The position numbers and the translations under genes were made by a program. Positions 25,616 to 34,526 of a DNA stretch of 64,000 nucleotides are shown here, piece after piece (the first letter of the stretch is position 1; the number at the start of each line of letters is the position of its first letter). The stretch lies in contig NZ_BCMQ01000001.1 of NCBI RefSeq assembly GCF_001485415.1, positions 372,001 to 436,000 on the forward strand. Direction: 5' to 3'. Origin of the DNA: Myroides odoratimimus (GTDB lineage Bacteria; Bacteroidota; Bacteroidia; Flavobacteriales; Flavobacteriaceae). The notes beneath the pieces are model-generated. The model saw only the letters and a program-made list of their open reading frames with translations, did no database searches and was not told where the DNA came from.

Positions 25616-26443
25616 ATGCCTAACACTAGATTTTTAAAAGCCTTAACTTTATTTATTATCACTCTTATTGTTTCTTTTTCGGTTAATGCCCAAGTGAAAA
25701 TAATGACTTGGAATTTACTTAATGTAGGAAAGAGTAAATCACAAGAGAATATAGAATACATCGCCAAAACGATTAAACAAACAGACATCATAGCTATACA
25801 AGAGGTTGTTACTAACCCTACAGGCGCACAGGCTATTGCTAAGATACACGAAGAACTAAACAGATCATCAGGAGCCAAATGGGACTATGCGATAAGCGAT
25901 CCTACTGTTAGTTCACCATATCGCTCAGAACGCTATGCTTACCTATGGAGAACTAGTAAAGTCAAGCTGAAAGGCAAACCTTTTCTTGAACCTACTTATC
26001 AAGAGGAAATAGAAAGAGAGCCTTATATGGCTACATTTATTTATAAAGGAAAAGAAATAACGATAAGTAGTTTACACGCACTACCAACTAAACATCAGCC
26101 TGAGAAAGAAATCAAGTACCTCAAATTCTTTCCCGAACACTATCCTGAACACAACCTTATCTTCTTAGGTGATTTTAACTTAAGTGAAAGCCACAGCGTA
26201 TTTAATCCCTTAAAGAAACAAGGGTATCTACCTAGCTTCTCTACACAGAAGACGAGCCTTAGACAGAAATGCCTTAAAGGTGACTGTCTAGCATCAGAGT
26301 ATGATAATATCTTTTATCACCCTGATAAGAATGAACTTATCAGTGCTAAGCCTATCTACTTCTTTGAAGACTTTGAAGAAATTAGCATAGCAAGAAAAGT
26401 ATCTGATCACATCCCATTACTCATCACGTTGAATATATTATAA
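25616..26443 (+). CDS. Secreted endonuclease/exonuclease/phosphatase-fold protein
   Basis: A 275-residue exported protein, with a signal peptide of about 25 residues (LTLFIITLIVSFSVNAQ). The EEP/DNase I fold motifs are present: MTWNLLNVGKS (about 31-41, with Asn), IAIQEVV (about 59-65, catalytic Glu), SSLHALP (about 151-157), FLGDFNL (about 181-187) and SDHIPL (about 263-268). This fold includes nucleases and phosphatases; secretion points to DNA or phosphate scavenging, which is an inference. Two cysteines at about 217 and 222 (KCLKGDC) could form a disulfide. Confidence 0.8.
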   Translation: MPNTRFLKALTLFIITLIVSFSVNAQVKIMTWNLLNVGKSKSQENIEYIAKTIKQTDIIAIQEVVTNPTGAQAIAKIHEELNRSSGAKWDYAISDPTVSSPYRSERYAYLWRTSKVKLKGKPFLEPTYQEEIEREPYMATFIYKGKEITISSLHALPTKHQPEKEIKYLKFFPEHYPEHNLIFLGDFNLSESHSVFNPLKKQGYLPSFSTQKTSLRQKCLKGDCLASEYDNIFYHPDKNELISAKPIYFFEDFEEISIARKVSDHIPLLITLNIL

Positions 26444-26446
26444 CCC

Positions 26447-26475
26447 AAAAGACCTCTTTAGCAGAGGTCTTTTTT
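26447..26475. terminator. Terminator between EEP protein and zinc peptidase genes
   Basis: Arms 26447-26457 and 26463-26473 form an 11-bp perfect stem with a 5-nt loop and flanking A and T runs, effective for both converging genes. Confidence 0.8.
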
Positions 26476-26476
26476 A

Positions 26477-27148
26477 TTATCTTCTATTCATATAGATCAT
26501 TACATAGTACAGTAGCGTACCTAGTGAACTTATCGCAGCCACTACATACGTACGAGCTGCCCATTTCAACGAATCTTTAGCTCCTGCATATTCTCCTTGA
26601 GTCACTATATTCTTCGCTTGTAACCACTTTAACGCACGATTACTCGCATCGTACTCTACAGGTAACGTTACAAAAGAGAATATCGTCGTCATCGCAAACA
26701 AAATAATCCCGATTAATAACAACTGCGGAAATGTATTAATCATTAACACACCTCCTAATAATACCCACGTCACTATATTAGACGAAAAGCTAACAATAGG
26801 AACTAACTTAGAGCGCATAGTCAGCCAGTGATATGCCTCAGCATGCTGTACAGCGTGTCCTACCTCATGGGCAGCAACAGCAGCCGCAGCAGCATTGCGC
26901 TCATTATACACAGCCTCACTTAAGTTGACTGTTTTATCCATTGGGTTATAGTGATCGGTTAGCCTACCTGGAGTAGAAATAACTCTTACGTCTCTGATCC
27001 CATGATCAAACAACATCTTCTGTGCTATCTCCGCACCACTCATCCCATTCTGAAGTTGTACTTTAGAATATTTCTCAAATTTACTTTTTAAGCGATAACC
27101 TACTAACCAACTAGCACCCATTATCGCAATCATAAAAATCCAAATCAT
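26477..27148 (-). CDS. Zinc metallopeptidase, YugP-type
   Basis: A 223-residue membrane protein. An N-terminal transmembrane helix (MIWIFMIAIMGASWLVGY) is followed by the zinc motif AAHEVGHAVQHAE (HExxH, about 92-104) and hydrophobic segments near 125-165 and 200-220. These features and the GRLTDHYNPMDKTVNLS segment match the DUF/YugP (neutral zinc metallopeptidase) family. The function is unknown in most bacteria; a role in membrane protein turnover is guessed. It is followed by its terminator and stands upstream of infB on the same strand. Confidence 0.82.
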   Translation of the reverse strand: MIWIFMIAIMGASWLVGYRLKSKFEKYSKVQLQNGMSGAEIAQKMLFDHGIRDVRVISTPGRLTDHYNPMDKTVNLSEAVYNERNAAAAAVAAHEVGHAVQHAEAYHWLTMRSKLVPIVSFSSNIVTWVLLGGVLMINTFPQLLLIGIILFAMTTIFSFVTLPVEYDASNRALKWLQAKNIVTQGEYAGAKDSLKWAARTYVVAAISSLGTLLYYVMIYMNRR

Positions 27149-27220
27149 ACTTAGACGTTTTTCTTTTTTAATTAAATCTACAAATTATAAGCCAAACTAA
27201 AAATAAGACATTTTGACATA

Positions 27221-27247
27221 AAAAAAGGGTTACATCACTGTAACCCT
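27221..27247 (-). terminator. Terminator of the rimP-nusA-infB operon
   Basis: Arms 27226-27234 and 27239-27247 form a 9-bp stem with a 4-nt loop. The A run at 27220-27226 gives a U tract on the minus strand, 23 nt beyond the infB stop. Confidence 0.75.
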
Positions 27248-27269
27248 CTCTTATTAACTATATTTTATA

Positions 27270-30266
27270 CTATTTAAGTTTCTTTTTAACCTCTACTTCT
27301 TGGAAAGCTTCGATTACGTCATACTCCTTAATGTCGTTGTAGTTTTTAATCTGAATACCACAATCATATCCTTTAGAAACTTCTTTAACGTCATCTTTGA
27401 AACGTTTAAGAGCAGTTAACTCTCCAGTGTAGATTACTACACCTTCACGGATTAAGCGGATTCTAGAGCTACGGAATATCTTACCATCTGTAACCATACA
27501 TCCAGCGATAGTTCCCACTTTAGAAATTTTGAACAACTCACGGATCTCAGCAGTACCAGTAACCTCTTCTTTAAGCTCTGGAGATAACATACCTTCCATT
27601 GCATCTTTAAGGTCATCGATAGCAGCATAGATGATAGAGTAGTTACGGATATCAATCTCTTCTTTATCAGCTAATACTTTAGCAGATGCCATAGGACGAA
27701 CGTTAAATCCGATAATGATCGCGTCAGAAGCAGATGCTAACAATACGTCAGATTCTGTAATCGCACCAACTCCTTTATGGATAATGTTGATTTGAATTTC
27801 TTCTGTAGATAATTTAGAGAATGAATCAGATAATGCCTCAACAGAACCATCCACGTCCCCTTTTAAGATAATGTTCAATTCTTTGAAATCTCCTAATGCG
27901 ATACGACGTCCAATCTCTGCTAACGTAATGTGACGTTGAGCACGTACAGATTGTTCACGGATCAGCTGAGTACGTTTAGATGCAATTTGTTTTGCTTCTT
28001 TTTCTTCTTCGAATACGTTGAATTTATCACCCGCAGTTGGCGCACCATCAAGACCTAATACAGAGATTGGAGTTGAAGGACCAGCTACTTTAATAGACTT
28101 ACCACGTTCATCGTGCATAGCACGTACTTTACCATGGTTACATCCTGCTAATAAATAATCTCCTACACGAAGAGTACCAGCTTGTACTAATACAGTAGAT
28201 ACATATCCTCTACCTTTATCTAAGAATGCCTCTACTACAGTACCTACTGCTAACTTATCTGGGTTAGCTTTCAGTTCTAACATTTCAGCTTCTAATAATA
28301 CTTTTTCAAGTAATTCAGTCATACCAATACCTTGTTTAGCAGAGATATCTTGAGATTGGTAAGTACCACCCCATTCTTCTACTAGCAAGTTCATTGATGC
28401 TAACTTTTCTTTAATCTTATCAGGGTTAGCCGTTGGCTTATCTACCTTATTGATCGCGAAGATAATAGGTACACCTGCCGCCTGAGCGTGGCTAATAGCC
28501 TCTTTCGTTTGTGGCATGATGTCATCATCCGCAGCGATTACGATAATAACGATATCCGTTACTTGCGCACCACGTGCACGCATCGCAGTAAACGCCTCGT
28601 GACCTGGTGTATCTAAGAAAGTAATCTTTTGACCATTTTCTAAAGTTACCCCATACGCACCGATGTGCTGCGTAATACCTCCTGACTCACCAGCGATAAC
28701 GTTAGCTTTACGAACGTAGTCAAGTAACGATGTCTTACCGTGGTCAACGTGTCCCATTACAGTAACGATAGGAGCACGAGATTTTAAATCTTCTGGTCTA
28801 TCTGGAGCCTCTTCGATAGCCTCTTCAATAGCTGCAGTAGTAAAGTCTACTTCGTATCCGAACTCATCAGCCACGATAGTCAATGTCTCAGCATCTAGAC
28901 GTTGATTCATTGTTACCATGATACCTAATGACATACATGTACCGATAACTTTAGTAATAGGCACATCCATCATAGTAGCGATCTCACCTACAGTAACGAA
29001 CTCAGTAACTTTTAATATTTTACTTCCAGCTTCTAATGCTTTTTGTTCGTCATCCGTTTTCTTACGGTGTACATCACGTTTATCACGACGGTATTTAGCA
29101 GATTTAGACTTATTACCTTTACCTTGAAGACGTTCTAGCGTCTCCTTGATTTGGTTTTTAACTTCTTCTTCTGTTGGCTCAGCCTTAACTACAGGAGCTT
29201 GTTGGTTACGTCTTTGGTTTCTATTACCAAATTTGTTTCCACCAGCATTGTTATTATTGTTGTTATTTCTTTGCCCGCCACCTTGGTTTCTGTTATTGTT
29301 GTTGTTATTACCACCATTAGCATTATTGCTATTGTTATTAGTAGTATTACCACCTTCAGCAGTACCTGGTTTAGCTATACGTTTTCTCTTATTCTTATTA
29401 GCGGCATTACCAGCACCTGGTTTCGCATTGTTACCAGCGTTGTTACCACCTTTTTTAGGCTCTTCTTTTTTCTTTTTAGGCTTATCGAATTGAGATAAAT
29501 CGATAGTCTGTCCAGTAAAAGTAGTACCAGAAAGTTTTTGATAATTAGTTTTAATCATCTCCTCTCCTGCGTTTTCTTCTGTCTTAGCAGCCTCTTCCGC
29601 TTTGTTAGACTCTGCTTTTTTAGAATCCACTTTGTTAGATGAAGCATCCTTACTTCCTGCTACAGATTCTTTCTGTTTTGGTTTTTCCACCTCTTTTTTA
29701 GCTTCCACTTGTTTATTTGAGTTCGTTACTTTAGATGCTTCCTTATCAACTACAGGTTTAGCGACAGTCTCTTTCTTATCCTCTATAACCTCATTAGCTT
29801 GTTTTTGCTTACTCTCTTTAGCAGGAGCTTTGGCATCTTTTTCAAAAGATTTATTTTCTTTATTAGAATCGTCTGAAGAAGCTTTAGTTTTTTTAGGCTC
29901 AAGATCGATTTTACCCACAGTTTTGATAGCTGCAATTTCTTCAGCTTTAGCTCGGATAATTTCTTGTTCACGCTTAATACGTGCTTCCTCTTGTTTTTTC
30001 TTCTCCTCTAATTCTTTATCACGCTCAATTTTCAAGGCCTCTTTCTCTTTCTTTTTCTCTTCACTTACTTCAATAGATGCCTCTTTCTTACCTTTATCAG
30101 CAGAAAATTGTTTACACAAAACACTATATTCTTGATCAGAAATTTTAGCATTAGGTGTTGCGTCGATATCGAAACCTTTTCCTTTTAAAAAGTCAACGGC
30201 TCTATCGAGAGAAATATTCAATTCCCTTAAAACTTTATTAATTCTTATTGCTCTTTCTTCAGACAT
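27270..30266 (-). CDS. infB: Translation initiation factor IF-2
   Basis: A 998-residue cytosolic GTPase that loads fMet-tRNA onto the ribosome. Domains: IF-2 N-terminal helix-turn-helix (about 1-50, [19 protein letters not shown]), a long charged low-complexity linker (about 60-360), an Asn/Gly-rich run at about 300-355 (many consecutive Asn), a second N2 domain (about 405-480), and the GTPase core with GHVDHGKTS (505-513), DTPGHEAF and NKVDKP. Domains II to IV follow and end in the usual C-terminal fMet-tRNA binding domain. Third gene of the rimP-nusA-infB operon (45-nt gap from nusA). The Asn-rich tract is unusual and reported as a finding. Confidence 0.97.
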   Translation of the reverse strand: MSEERAIRINKVLRELNISLDRAVDFLKGKGFDIDATPNAKISDQEYSVLCKQFSADKGKKEASIEVSEEKKKEKEALKIERDKELEEKKKQEEARIKREQEIIRAKAEEIAAIKTVGKIDLEPKKTKASSDDSNKENKSFEKDAKAPAKESKQKQANEVIEDKKETVAKPVVDKEASKVTNSNKQVEAKKEVEKPKQKESVAGSKDASSNKVDSKKAESNKAEEAAKTEENAGEEMIKTNYQKLSGTTFTGQTIDLSQFDKPKKKKEEPKKGGNNAGNNAKPGAGNAANKNKRKRIAKPGTAEGGNTTNNNSNNANGGNNNNNNRNQGGGQRNNNNNNNAGGNKFGNRNQRRNQQAPVVKAEPTEEEVKNQIKETLERLQGKGNKSKSAKYRRDKRDVHRKKTDDEQKALEAGSKILKVTEFVTVGEIATMMDVPITKVIGTCMSLGIMVTMNQRLDAETLTIVADEFGYEVDFTTAAIEEAIEEAPDRPEDLKSRAPIVTVMGHVDHGKTSLLDYVRKANVIAGESGGITQHIGAYGVTLENGQKITFLDTPGHEAFTAMRARGAQVTDIVIIVIAADDDIMPQTKEAISHAQAAGVPIIFAINKVDKPTANPDKIKEKLASMNLLVEEWGGTYQSQDISAKQGIGMTELLEKVLLEAEMLELKANPDKLAVGTVVEAFLDKGRGYVSTVLVQAGTLRVGDYLLAGCNHGKVRAMHDERGKSIKVAGPSTPISVLGLDGAPTAGDKFNVFEEEKEAKQIASKRTQLIREQSVRAQRHITLAEIGRRIALGDFKELNIILKGDVDGSVEALSDSFSKLSTEEIQINIIHKGVGAITESDVLLASASDAIIIGFNVRPMASAKVLADKEEIDIRNYSIIYAAIDDLKDAMEGMLSPELKEEVTGTAEIRELFKISKVGTIAGCMVTDGKIFRSSRIRLIREGVVIYTGELTALKRFKDDVKEVSKGYDCGIQIKNYNDIKEYDVIEAFQEVEVKKKLK

Positions 30267-30311
30267 ATTATCCTTTTAGTGTATTAAATGTGTTGTGTTG
30301 TTAACTTGTAA

Positions 30312-31550
30312 TTAATCCTCGAATTCTTCTTTCAAGATTCTAAGTACATTCTCAATTGTTTCATCTTCAAGATCAGTACGTTTCATTAACTCTTCAACAC
30401 TTAGGCTTAAAACGCTCTTAGCCGTATCTAAACCGATTCTTGCAAATTCTTCAATTACCCACTCGTCGATTTCGTCTTTGAACTCTTTTAATTCTACGTC
30501 ATCGTCTTCTGGGTTTAATTCACGCATAACATCAATATCATATCCAGTCAACATACCAGCTAATTTGATGTTTTGTCCACCACGTCCTATCGCACGTGAT
30601 ACCTCTTCTAGAGCTAAATAAACATTTGCTTTTTTAGTCTCTTCATTCAGAACTACCTTATTTACGTTAGCAGGTGCTAAAGCACGCTTAACGAATAATT
30701 CTGTATTATTAGTAAAATTAATTACATCTATATTCTCATTTCCTAATTCGCGAACGATACCATGGATACGAGATCCTTTCATACCTACACACGCTCCTAC
30801 TGGATCGATACGATCATCAAAAGTATCTACTGCCACTTTTGCTTTTTCTCCAGGGATACGTACCACTTTCTTAATCGTGATATGTCCATCAGCGATCTCA
30901 GGAATTTCTTGCTCGAATAATCTTTCTAAGAACTCAGTAGCAGTTCTAGACATGATGATTTGAGGTTTAGATCCTTTTAATTCTACTGCTTCGATGATTC
31001 CTTTTACAGTATCACCTTTTCTAAAGAAGTCAGATGGAATCTGTTTATCTTTTGGTAAAACGATTTCATTTCCTTCCTCATCCATCAAAATTACAACTTT
31101 TGGGCGGATGTGGTGCACTTCTGCTGAATAAACTTCTCCAATAATATCTTTGAACTGTTTGTATAAAGTAGTATTATCGTGCTCAGTCACTTTAGAGTTT
31201 AAGTTTTGGCGCAATGCTAAAATAGCACGTCTTCCTAACTCCTCTAATTTAACCTCTTCTGAAACTTCTTCTCCTACTTCAAAATCTGGTTCGATCTTGC
31301 GTGCTTGAGATAATGAAATTTCATAGTTATCATTCTCTACTTCCCCATCATTTACTACTACACGGTTTCTGAATATCTGGCAATCTCCTTTATCTGGGTT
31401 AACAATGATATCAAAGTTATCATCATTACCAAATCTTTTTTTCAATGCATTTCTAAATACATCTTCTAAGATGGCCATCAGCGTTACACGCTCAATATCT
31501 TTTTCGTCTTTAAATTCTGAGAATGAATCTACTAAATCTCTATTCTCCAT
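30312..31550 (-). CDS. nusA: Transcription termination/antitermination factor NusA
   Basis: A 412-residue RNA-polymerase-binding factor. Domains: N-terminal RNAP-binding domain (about 1-130), S1 RNA-binding domain (about 137-205, with GEVYSAEVHHIRPKVVIL), KH1 and KH2 domains (about 230-345, with GACVGMKGSRIHGI and GRGGQNIKLAGMLTGY as the GxxG motifs) and a short C-terminal helix-hairpin part (about 365-412). It lacks the acidic repeats of the gammaproteobacterial form, as is normal here. It lies 14 nt from rimP and 45 nt from infB; by family knowledge NusA can control its own operon. Confidence 0.97.
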   Translation of the reverse strand: MENRDLVDSFSEFKDEKDIERVTLMAILEDVFRNALKKRFGNDDNFDIIVNPDKGDCQIFRNRVVVNDGEVENDNYEISLSQARKIEPDFEVGEEVSEEVKLEELGRRAILALRQNLNSKVTEHDNTTLYKQFKDIIGEVYSAEVHHIRPKVVILMDEEGNEIVLPKDKQIPSDFFRKGDTVKGIIEAVELKGSKPQIIMSRTATEFLERLFEQEIPEIADGHITIKKVVRIPGEKAKVAVDTFDDRIDPVGACVGMKGSRIHGIVRELGNENIDVINFTNNTELFVKRALAPANVNKVVLNEETKKANVYLALEEVSRAIGRGGQNIKLAGMLTGYDIDVMRELNPEDDDVELKEFKDEIDEWVIEEFARIGLDTAKSVLSLSVEELMKRTDLEDETIENVLRILKEEFED

Positions 31551-31564
31551 GTGCTTTTTTTATT

Positions 31565-32032
31565 TTAAAATGAAATTATAACATTCGCTTCTTTAATATT
31601 CTCAAAAGGAATCACAGCTTCTTTCTCTACTGTCACCTTCCCTTTTCCTACAGGTTTAGGCTCTCTAGCCTTCCACTTTAGGACAATCTGATTATCGATC
31701 ACATTATCTAGAGTAGCCTCGTATTTCTCTTGATCTAGCGTCACCACTTTTAGCTTTCTACCAATGTTCTTATGGTATTGACGAAGTAATTTTAAAGGTG
31801 CTGTTGCACCTGCTGATGCTACCTCTAGTGAGAAATCCTGCTCTTCTCTATCTAAATTATGCTCTATAGCTCTACTAAAATTTATACAATCTTGTAATGT
31901 CACACCTTCATCACCATCTATAGTTAGAGTGATTTTATTGTCAGCAGACACCGTAAAATCTATAATAAATATAGATGTATGCTCTTCTAAAGCCTTATCT
32001 ATTAATTCTTGTACTTTACTTTTTAATGTCAT
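31565..32032 (-). CDS. rimP: Ribosome maturation factor RimP
   Basis: A 155-residue protein needed for 30S subunit maturation. The N-terminal domain has [17 protein letters not shown] (about 60-76) and [13 protein letters not shown] (about 84-96), the RimP signature; the C-terminal Sm-like beta domain (about 100-155) follows. Start ATG at 32030-32032. The gene leads the rimP-nusA-infB operon. A hairpin with a U tract lies just upstream in the leader. Confidence 0.95.
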   Translation of the reverse strand: MTLKSKVQELIDKALEEHTSIFIIDFTVSADNKITLTIDGDEGVTLQDCINFSRAIEHNLDREEQDFSLEVASAGATAPLKLLRQYHKNIGRKLKVVTLDQEKYEATLDNVIDNQIVLKWKAREPKPVGKGKVTVEKEAVIPFENIKEANVIISF

Positions 32033-32040
32033 ATGCTATA

Positions 32041-32066
32041 AAAAGAGGGGACTACTTTGTCCCCTC
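32041..32066 (-). promoter_or_regulatory. Terminator-like hairpin in the rimP leader
   Basis: On the minus strand, arms GAGGGGAC (32066-32059) and GTCCCCTC (32052-32045) form a perfect 8-bp GC-rich stem with a 6-nt loop, directly followed by five U (32044-32040) and then the rimP start 7 nt later. No gene lies upstream on this strand that needs a terminator; the next gene, usp, is divergent. It looks like a transcription attenuator in the leader of rimP-nusA-infB. Confidence 0.6.
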
Positions 32067-32096
32067 ATTATTTAACTTTTTTAATAAATAACTGTG

Positions 32097-32104
32097 CAAA
32101 GATA
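32097..32104 (-). promoter_or_regulatory. Putative -7 box of the rimP-nusA-infB operon
   Basis: On the minus strand it reads TATCTTTG, a match to TAnnTTTG. TTTG at 32123-32120 precedes it with a 15-nt gap, somewhat short. Transcription would start about 32090, placing the hairpin at 32066-32045 inside a leader of nearly 60 nt. Confidence 0.45.
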
Positions 32105-32130
32105 TTAATTTTTTTATTACAAATAAAACT

Positions 32131-32162
32131 TTTGCCTATTGATAATTATATTCTTAACTTTA
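32131..32162 (+). promoter_or_regulatory. Promoter of the universal stress protein gene
   Basis: TTTG at 32131-32134, 20-nt spacer, TAACTTTA at 32155-32162: a near-consensus Bacteroidota promoter about 40 nt before the ATG. Confidence 0.6.
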
Positions 32163-32202
32163 AATCATGTAATTAAATCGAAATTAAACAACAAATATCA
32201 CT

Positions 32203-33030
32203 ATGAAAAAAATACTAGTCCCAACAGATTTTTCTACGCAAGCTTATAACGCTATCAAGGTAGCTGCTTGTATAGCTAAAAAAGGAGATGCAGAAATACT
32301 ACTATTACACATCTTGGACTTGCCACAACAAGGAAATGATAGTATCAATAAAGGTACTCCTGCTCCTGAAGTAATGTTCTTCAAGAACGCTGCTGAAGAG
32401 AAACTTAGAGAATTAGCCCTATCTGACCTATTCGAAGGCATTAAGGTATCTACTAGTCTTATCCTAGACAGAACGGCTTATGGCGTGACTAAGACAGCAG
32501 AGACGAATAAAGCAGACCTTATCGTAATGGGATCTCATGGAGCGAGCGGAGCGAAAGAATACTTCGTAGGTTCTAATACTCAGAAAGTAGTAAGAACATC
32601 TGACGCACCTGTATTAGTAATTAAAGGAGAAGGGGATGACTTCAACGTGAATGATCTTGTATTCGCTTCTGACTTTACTGATAATATGAAAGAACCTTTT
32701 AAAAAGATTCTACGTCTACACCAGATGTTCGACACGAAATTACACCTACTGATGGTAAACACCCCTAATAGCTTTAAACCTACTCATGTAGCAGAACAAG
32801 TATTAGAAGACTTCTTAGAAGACATCACAGATACAGAATACGACTTATCTATCTATAATGATCTAACAGTAGAAAAAGGAATCCTTAACTTCTCTAAGAA
32901 AACGAATGCAGACCTAATCACGATCGCTACACATGGACGTACAGGGTTAGCTCATTTCTTCAACGGAAGTATCAGTGAAGATTTAGTAAATCACTCACCT
33001 ATCTCAGTATTGACTATCAAGATAGACTAA
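32203..33030 (+). CDS. Universal stress protein, tandem UspA domains
   Basis: A 275-residue cytosolic protein with two UspA domains. Domain 1 (about 1-145): ILVPTDFSTQAYNAI and the ATP-binding loop VMGSHGASGAKEYFVGSNTQ (about 108-127, GxxGx9GS/T type). Domain 2 (about 148-275): LVFASDFTDNMKEPF and TIATHGRTGLAHFFNGSIS (about 239-257). Both loops keep the G-rich nucleotide pattern, so ATP binding is likely. Expression under stress, growth arrest or oxygen limitation is family knowledge only. It ends in a strong terminator and diverges from rimP. Confidence 0.9.
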   Translation: MKKILVPTDFSTQAYNAIKVAACIAKKGDAEILLLHILDLPQQGNDSINKGTPAPEVMFFKNAAEEKLRELALSDLFEGIKVSTSLILDRTAYGVTKTAETNKADLIVMGSHGASGAKEYFVGSNTQKVVRTSDAPVLVIKGEGDDFNVNDLVFASDFTDNMKEPFKKILRLHQMFDTKLHLLMVNTPNSFKPTHVAEQVLEDFLEDITDTEYDLSIYNDLTVEKGILNFSKKTNADLITIATHGRTGLAHFFNGSISEDLVNHSPISVLTIKID

Positions 33031-33050
33031 GTACTATCCTTATATAATAT

Positions 33051-33085
33051 AAAAAGCTGATTGCTATTCGCAATCAGCTTTTTTA
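33051..33085 (+). terminator. Terminator of the universal stress protein gene
   Basis: Arms 33051-33064 and 33070-33083 form a 14-bp stem with a 5-nt loop, followed by T. Confidence 0.85.
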
Positions 33086-33421
33086 TTTCTCCTATTCTAT
33101 TCATTTACTCTCTTCTTTGCTTTTAGTTCCTAGCAGATTCCTTCGACTATCCTTGCACATTTCTTCGAGAAAACCCCTCTCTGGGCAAGCAAACTCGAAG
33201 AAAACCCCTAGAATACCCGAAGAACCCCAAGCCCAAACACAATATACCTCTATAAATCAATACTCTGTAAAAAACTCAGTCCTTCATAATAAAACAAAAA
33301 GAGCAACCAAAGTCATAAACTCCATATCTAGTCAAAAAGAGCGGAAAGAAAATAAAAAAACAGCCTTATTCAAGAACTGTAACCTTAGAGAACAACTCTT
33401 AATCCAAGATACTAATACTAA
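33086..33421. other. Intergenic gap with inverted-repeat element
   Basis: No supported gene. A long frame (33117-33518) has no protein character and overlaps a terminator. TTCTTCGAG at 33161-33169 pairs with CTCGAAGAA at 33194-33202, and CTTGC at 33152-33156 with GCAAG at 33185-33189; the two pairs interleave. A further CCCGAAGAACCCC motif is at about 33216-33228. This resembles the elements at 5361-5457 and 55867-55960. Confidence 0.4.
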
Positions 33422-33454
33422 AAAAGGCGAATATCATGAGAACATTCGCCTTTT
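33422..33454 (-). terminator. Terminator of the ECF sigma / channel operon
   Basis: Arms 33422-33432 and 33444-33454 form an 11-bp stem with an 11-nt loop. The A run on the left gives U on the minus strand. Confidence 0.65.
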
Positions 33455-33488
33455 ATTATATGCTAATAGCTACTGCTATATAAATAAT

Positions 33489-34313
33489 CTATTTTATTAT
33501 CTCGATATGACTTTCTGATACTTTAGCTATCGGTAGATAGTGTTTCTTCCCTTCTACTAACAGACATAGGTAGATATTATCTATAGAGATCACATATCCT
33601 TCTAGACCATCGATACGCACTAGCTGTCCTAACTCTAGATTCTTACGAGCGTAAAAAGAGAACAATAGTCTAGTCACAACATCTTTAGCCCCTAATCCTA
33701 ATGATAAAGCTACAGTCAATAGGATAGCCCCTACGATAATAGAGATATTATTAGTAATAATATCTGTGTTTATACCCATCTGATTCAATGTAGTAATAAA
33801 CACAAAAACCAAGATTAGATAGAATAAGATATTACCTATCATACGTGCTCCACTGAAGTCAACAGCCTTTAACACTTCCACAATAGCTTTCTTTACCCAT
33901 GTAGCAAAATACAATCCTCCTACGAAGATCAGTAGTGCTACAAACACTTTAGGAATATACAACATCAGGTTTCCAATCTCACGAGAGACAATAGCTAGAC
34001 CAAATAACTCAGCTCCTACTACTACCATTAAGAAGATTAAAAACACCTTTACAAAGAAGATTAAGATATCAGACACACTGATCTTGATATTCACCTTATT
34101 CAAAAAGTCATTTTCGCTTAATAGATTTTGTATTTTCTCTAAGCGAATAACCTTAAACAGCTTCTTTAAGACATAAGAACATACCTTAATTATTAACCAA
34201 GAAATTAAAATATAGCCTACTAAAAAAACAAATCCTATCAATCCTTGTAATAACGAGCTCATTACAGAGTTAATCATTTGACTAGGATACTCAAAGTTAT
34301 AACGTTCCATCAT
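33489..34313 (-). CDS. Multi-pass membrane protein with mechanosensitive-channel-like helices
   Basis: A 274-residue inner-membrane protein with about five or six hydrophobic segments (about 20-45, 75-105, 115-145, 155-185, 190-215). The region with NISIIVGAILLTVALSLGLG (about 186-205) and the following amphipathic LGLGAKDVVTRLLFSF resemble the pore-lining TM3 of MscS-type or TM-helix-repeat channels. A short cytosolic beta-like end (about 225-274) with LGQLVRIDGLEGYVISI follows, as in the MscS beta domain, but the large C-terminal cage is missing. The gene overlaps the preceding small gene by 17 nt and is in an operon with an ECF sigma factor. Confidence 0.65.
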   Translation of the reverse strand: MMERYNFEYPSQMINSVMSSLLQGLIGFVFLVGYILISWLIIKVCSYVLKKLFKVIRLEKIQNLLSENDFLNKVNIKISVSDILIFFVKVFLIFLMVVVGAELFGLAIVSREIGNLMLYIPKVFVALLIFVGGLYFATWVKKAIVEVLKAVDFSGARMIGNILFYLILVFVFITTLNQMGINTDIITNNISIIVGAILLTVALSLGLGAKDVVTRLLFSFYARKNLELGQLVRIDGLEGYVISIDNIYLCLLVEGKKHYLPIAKVSESHIEIIK

Positions 34314-34524
34314 CCTTACTATTTTTAATTTTATTGATTATTTCATTTTCTTTTTTCACATCTTTTTCTCCTATCAGGCTACCTAATGCCTGAGGAACCT
34401 TAACAGTATAAAGTTCTGACACATCTAGTGATAACTTAATAAAGTTGAGATTATCTATTACCCTATCTTTTAAGTAATCTGGTAATTTTTCGTCCTGAAG
34501 AATTTTTTTAAACGGATTATCCAT
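34297..34524 (-). CDS. Small soluble protein between ECF sigma factor and channel-like gene
   Basis: A 75-residue protein, charged and probably helical (KILQDEKLPDYLKDRVIDNL), with no transmembrane segment. Not recognised as a known family. Its start is 2 nt after the sigma-factor stop and its end overlaps the channel-like gene by 17 nt, which argues for translational coupling and a real gene. By position it could be a soluble anti-sigma-type or adaptor protein, but the sequence does not show the ZAS zinc motif (HxxxCxxC). This is inference. Confidence 0.6.
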   Translation of the reverse strand: MDNPFKKILQDEKLPDYLKDRVIDNLNFIKLSLDVSELYTVKVPQALGSLIGEKDVKKENEIINKIKNSKDDGTL

Positions 34525-34526
34525 AA

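Noticed and set aside
29146..29498. Leu- or Ile/Val-rich frames opposite the Asn-rich part of infB
   Set aside because: Antisense readings of the Asn codon runs (AAC/AAT) give artificial Leu/Val/Ile repeats.
29602..30135. 177-codon frame opposite infB
   Set aside because: Shadow of the Lys/Glu-rich linker of IF-2: Ser/Phe/Leu-rich, with no start signal and no family resemblance.
33117..33518. Long plus-strand reading frame in the gap after usp
   Set aside because: Composition is poor in hydrophobic core residues, it overlaps the terminator at 33422-33454 and enters the sigma operon end on the other strand; no domain recognised.
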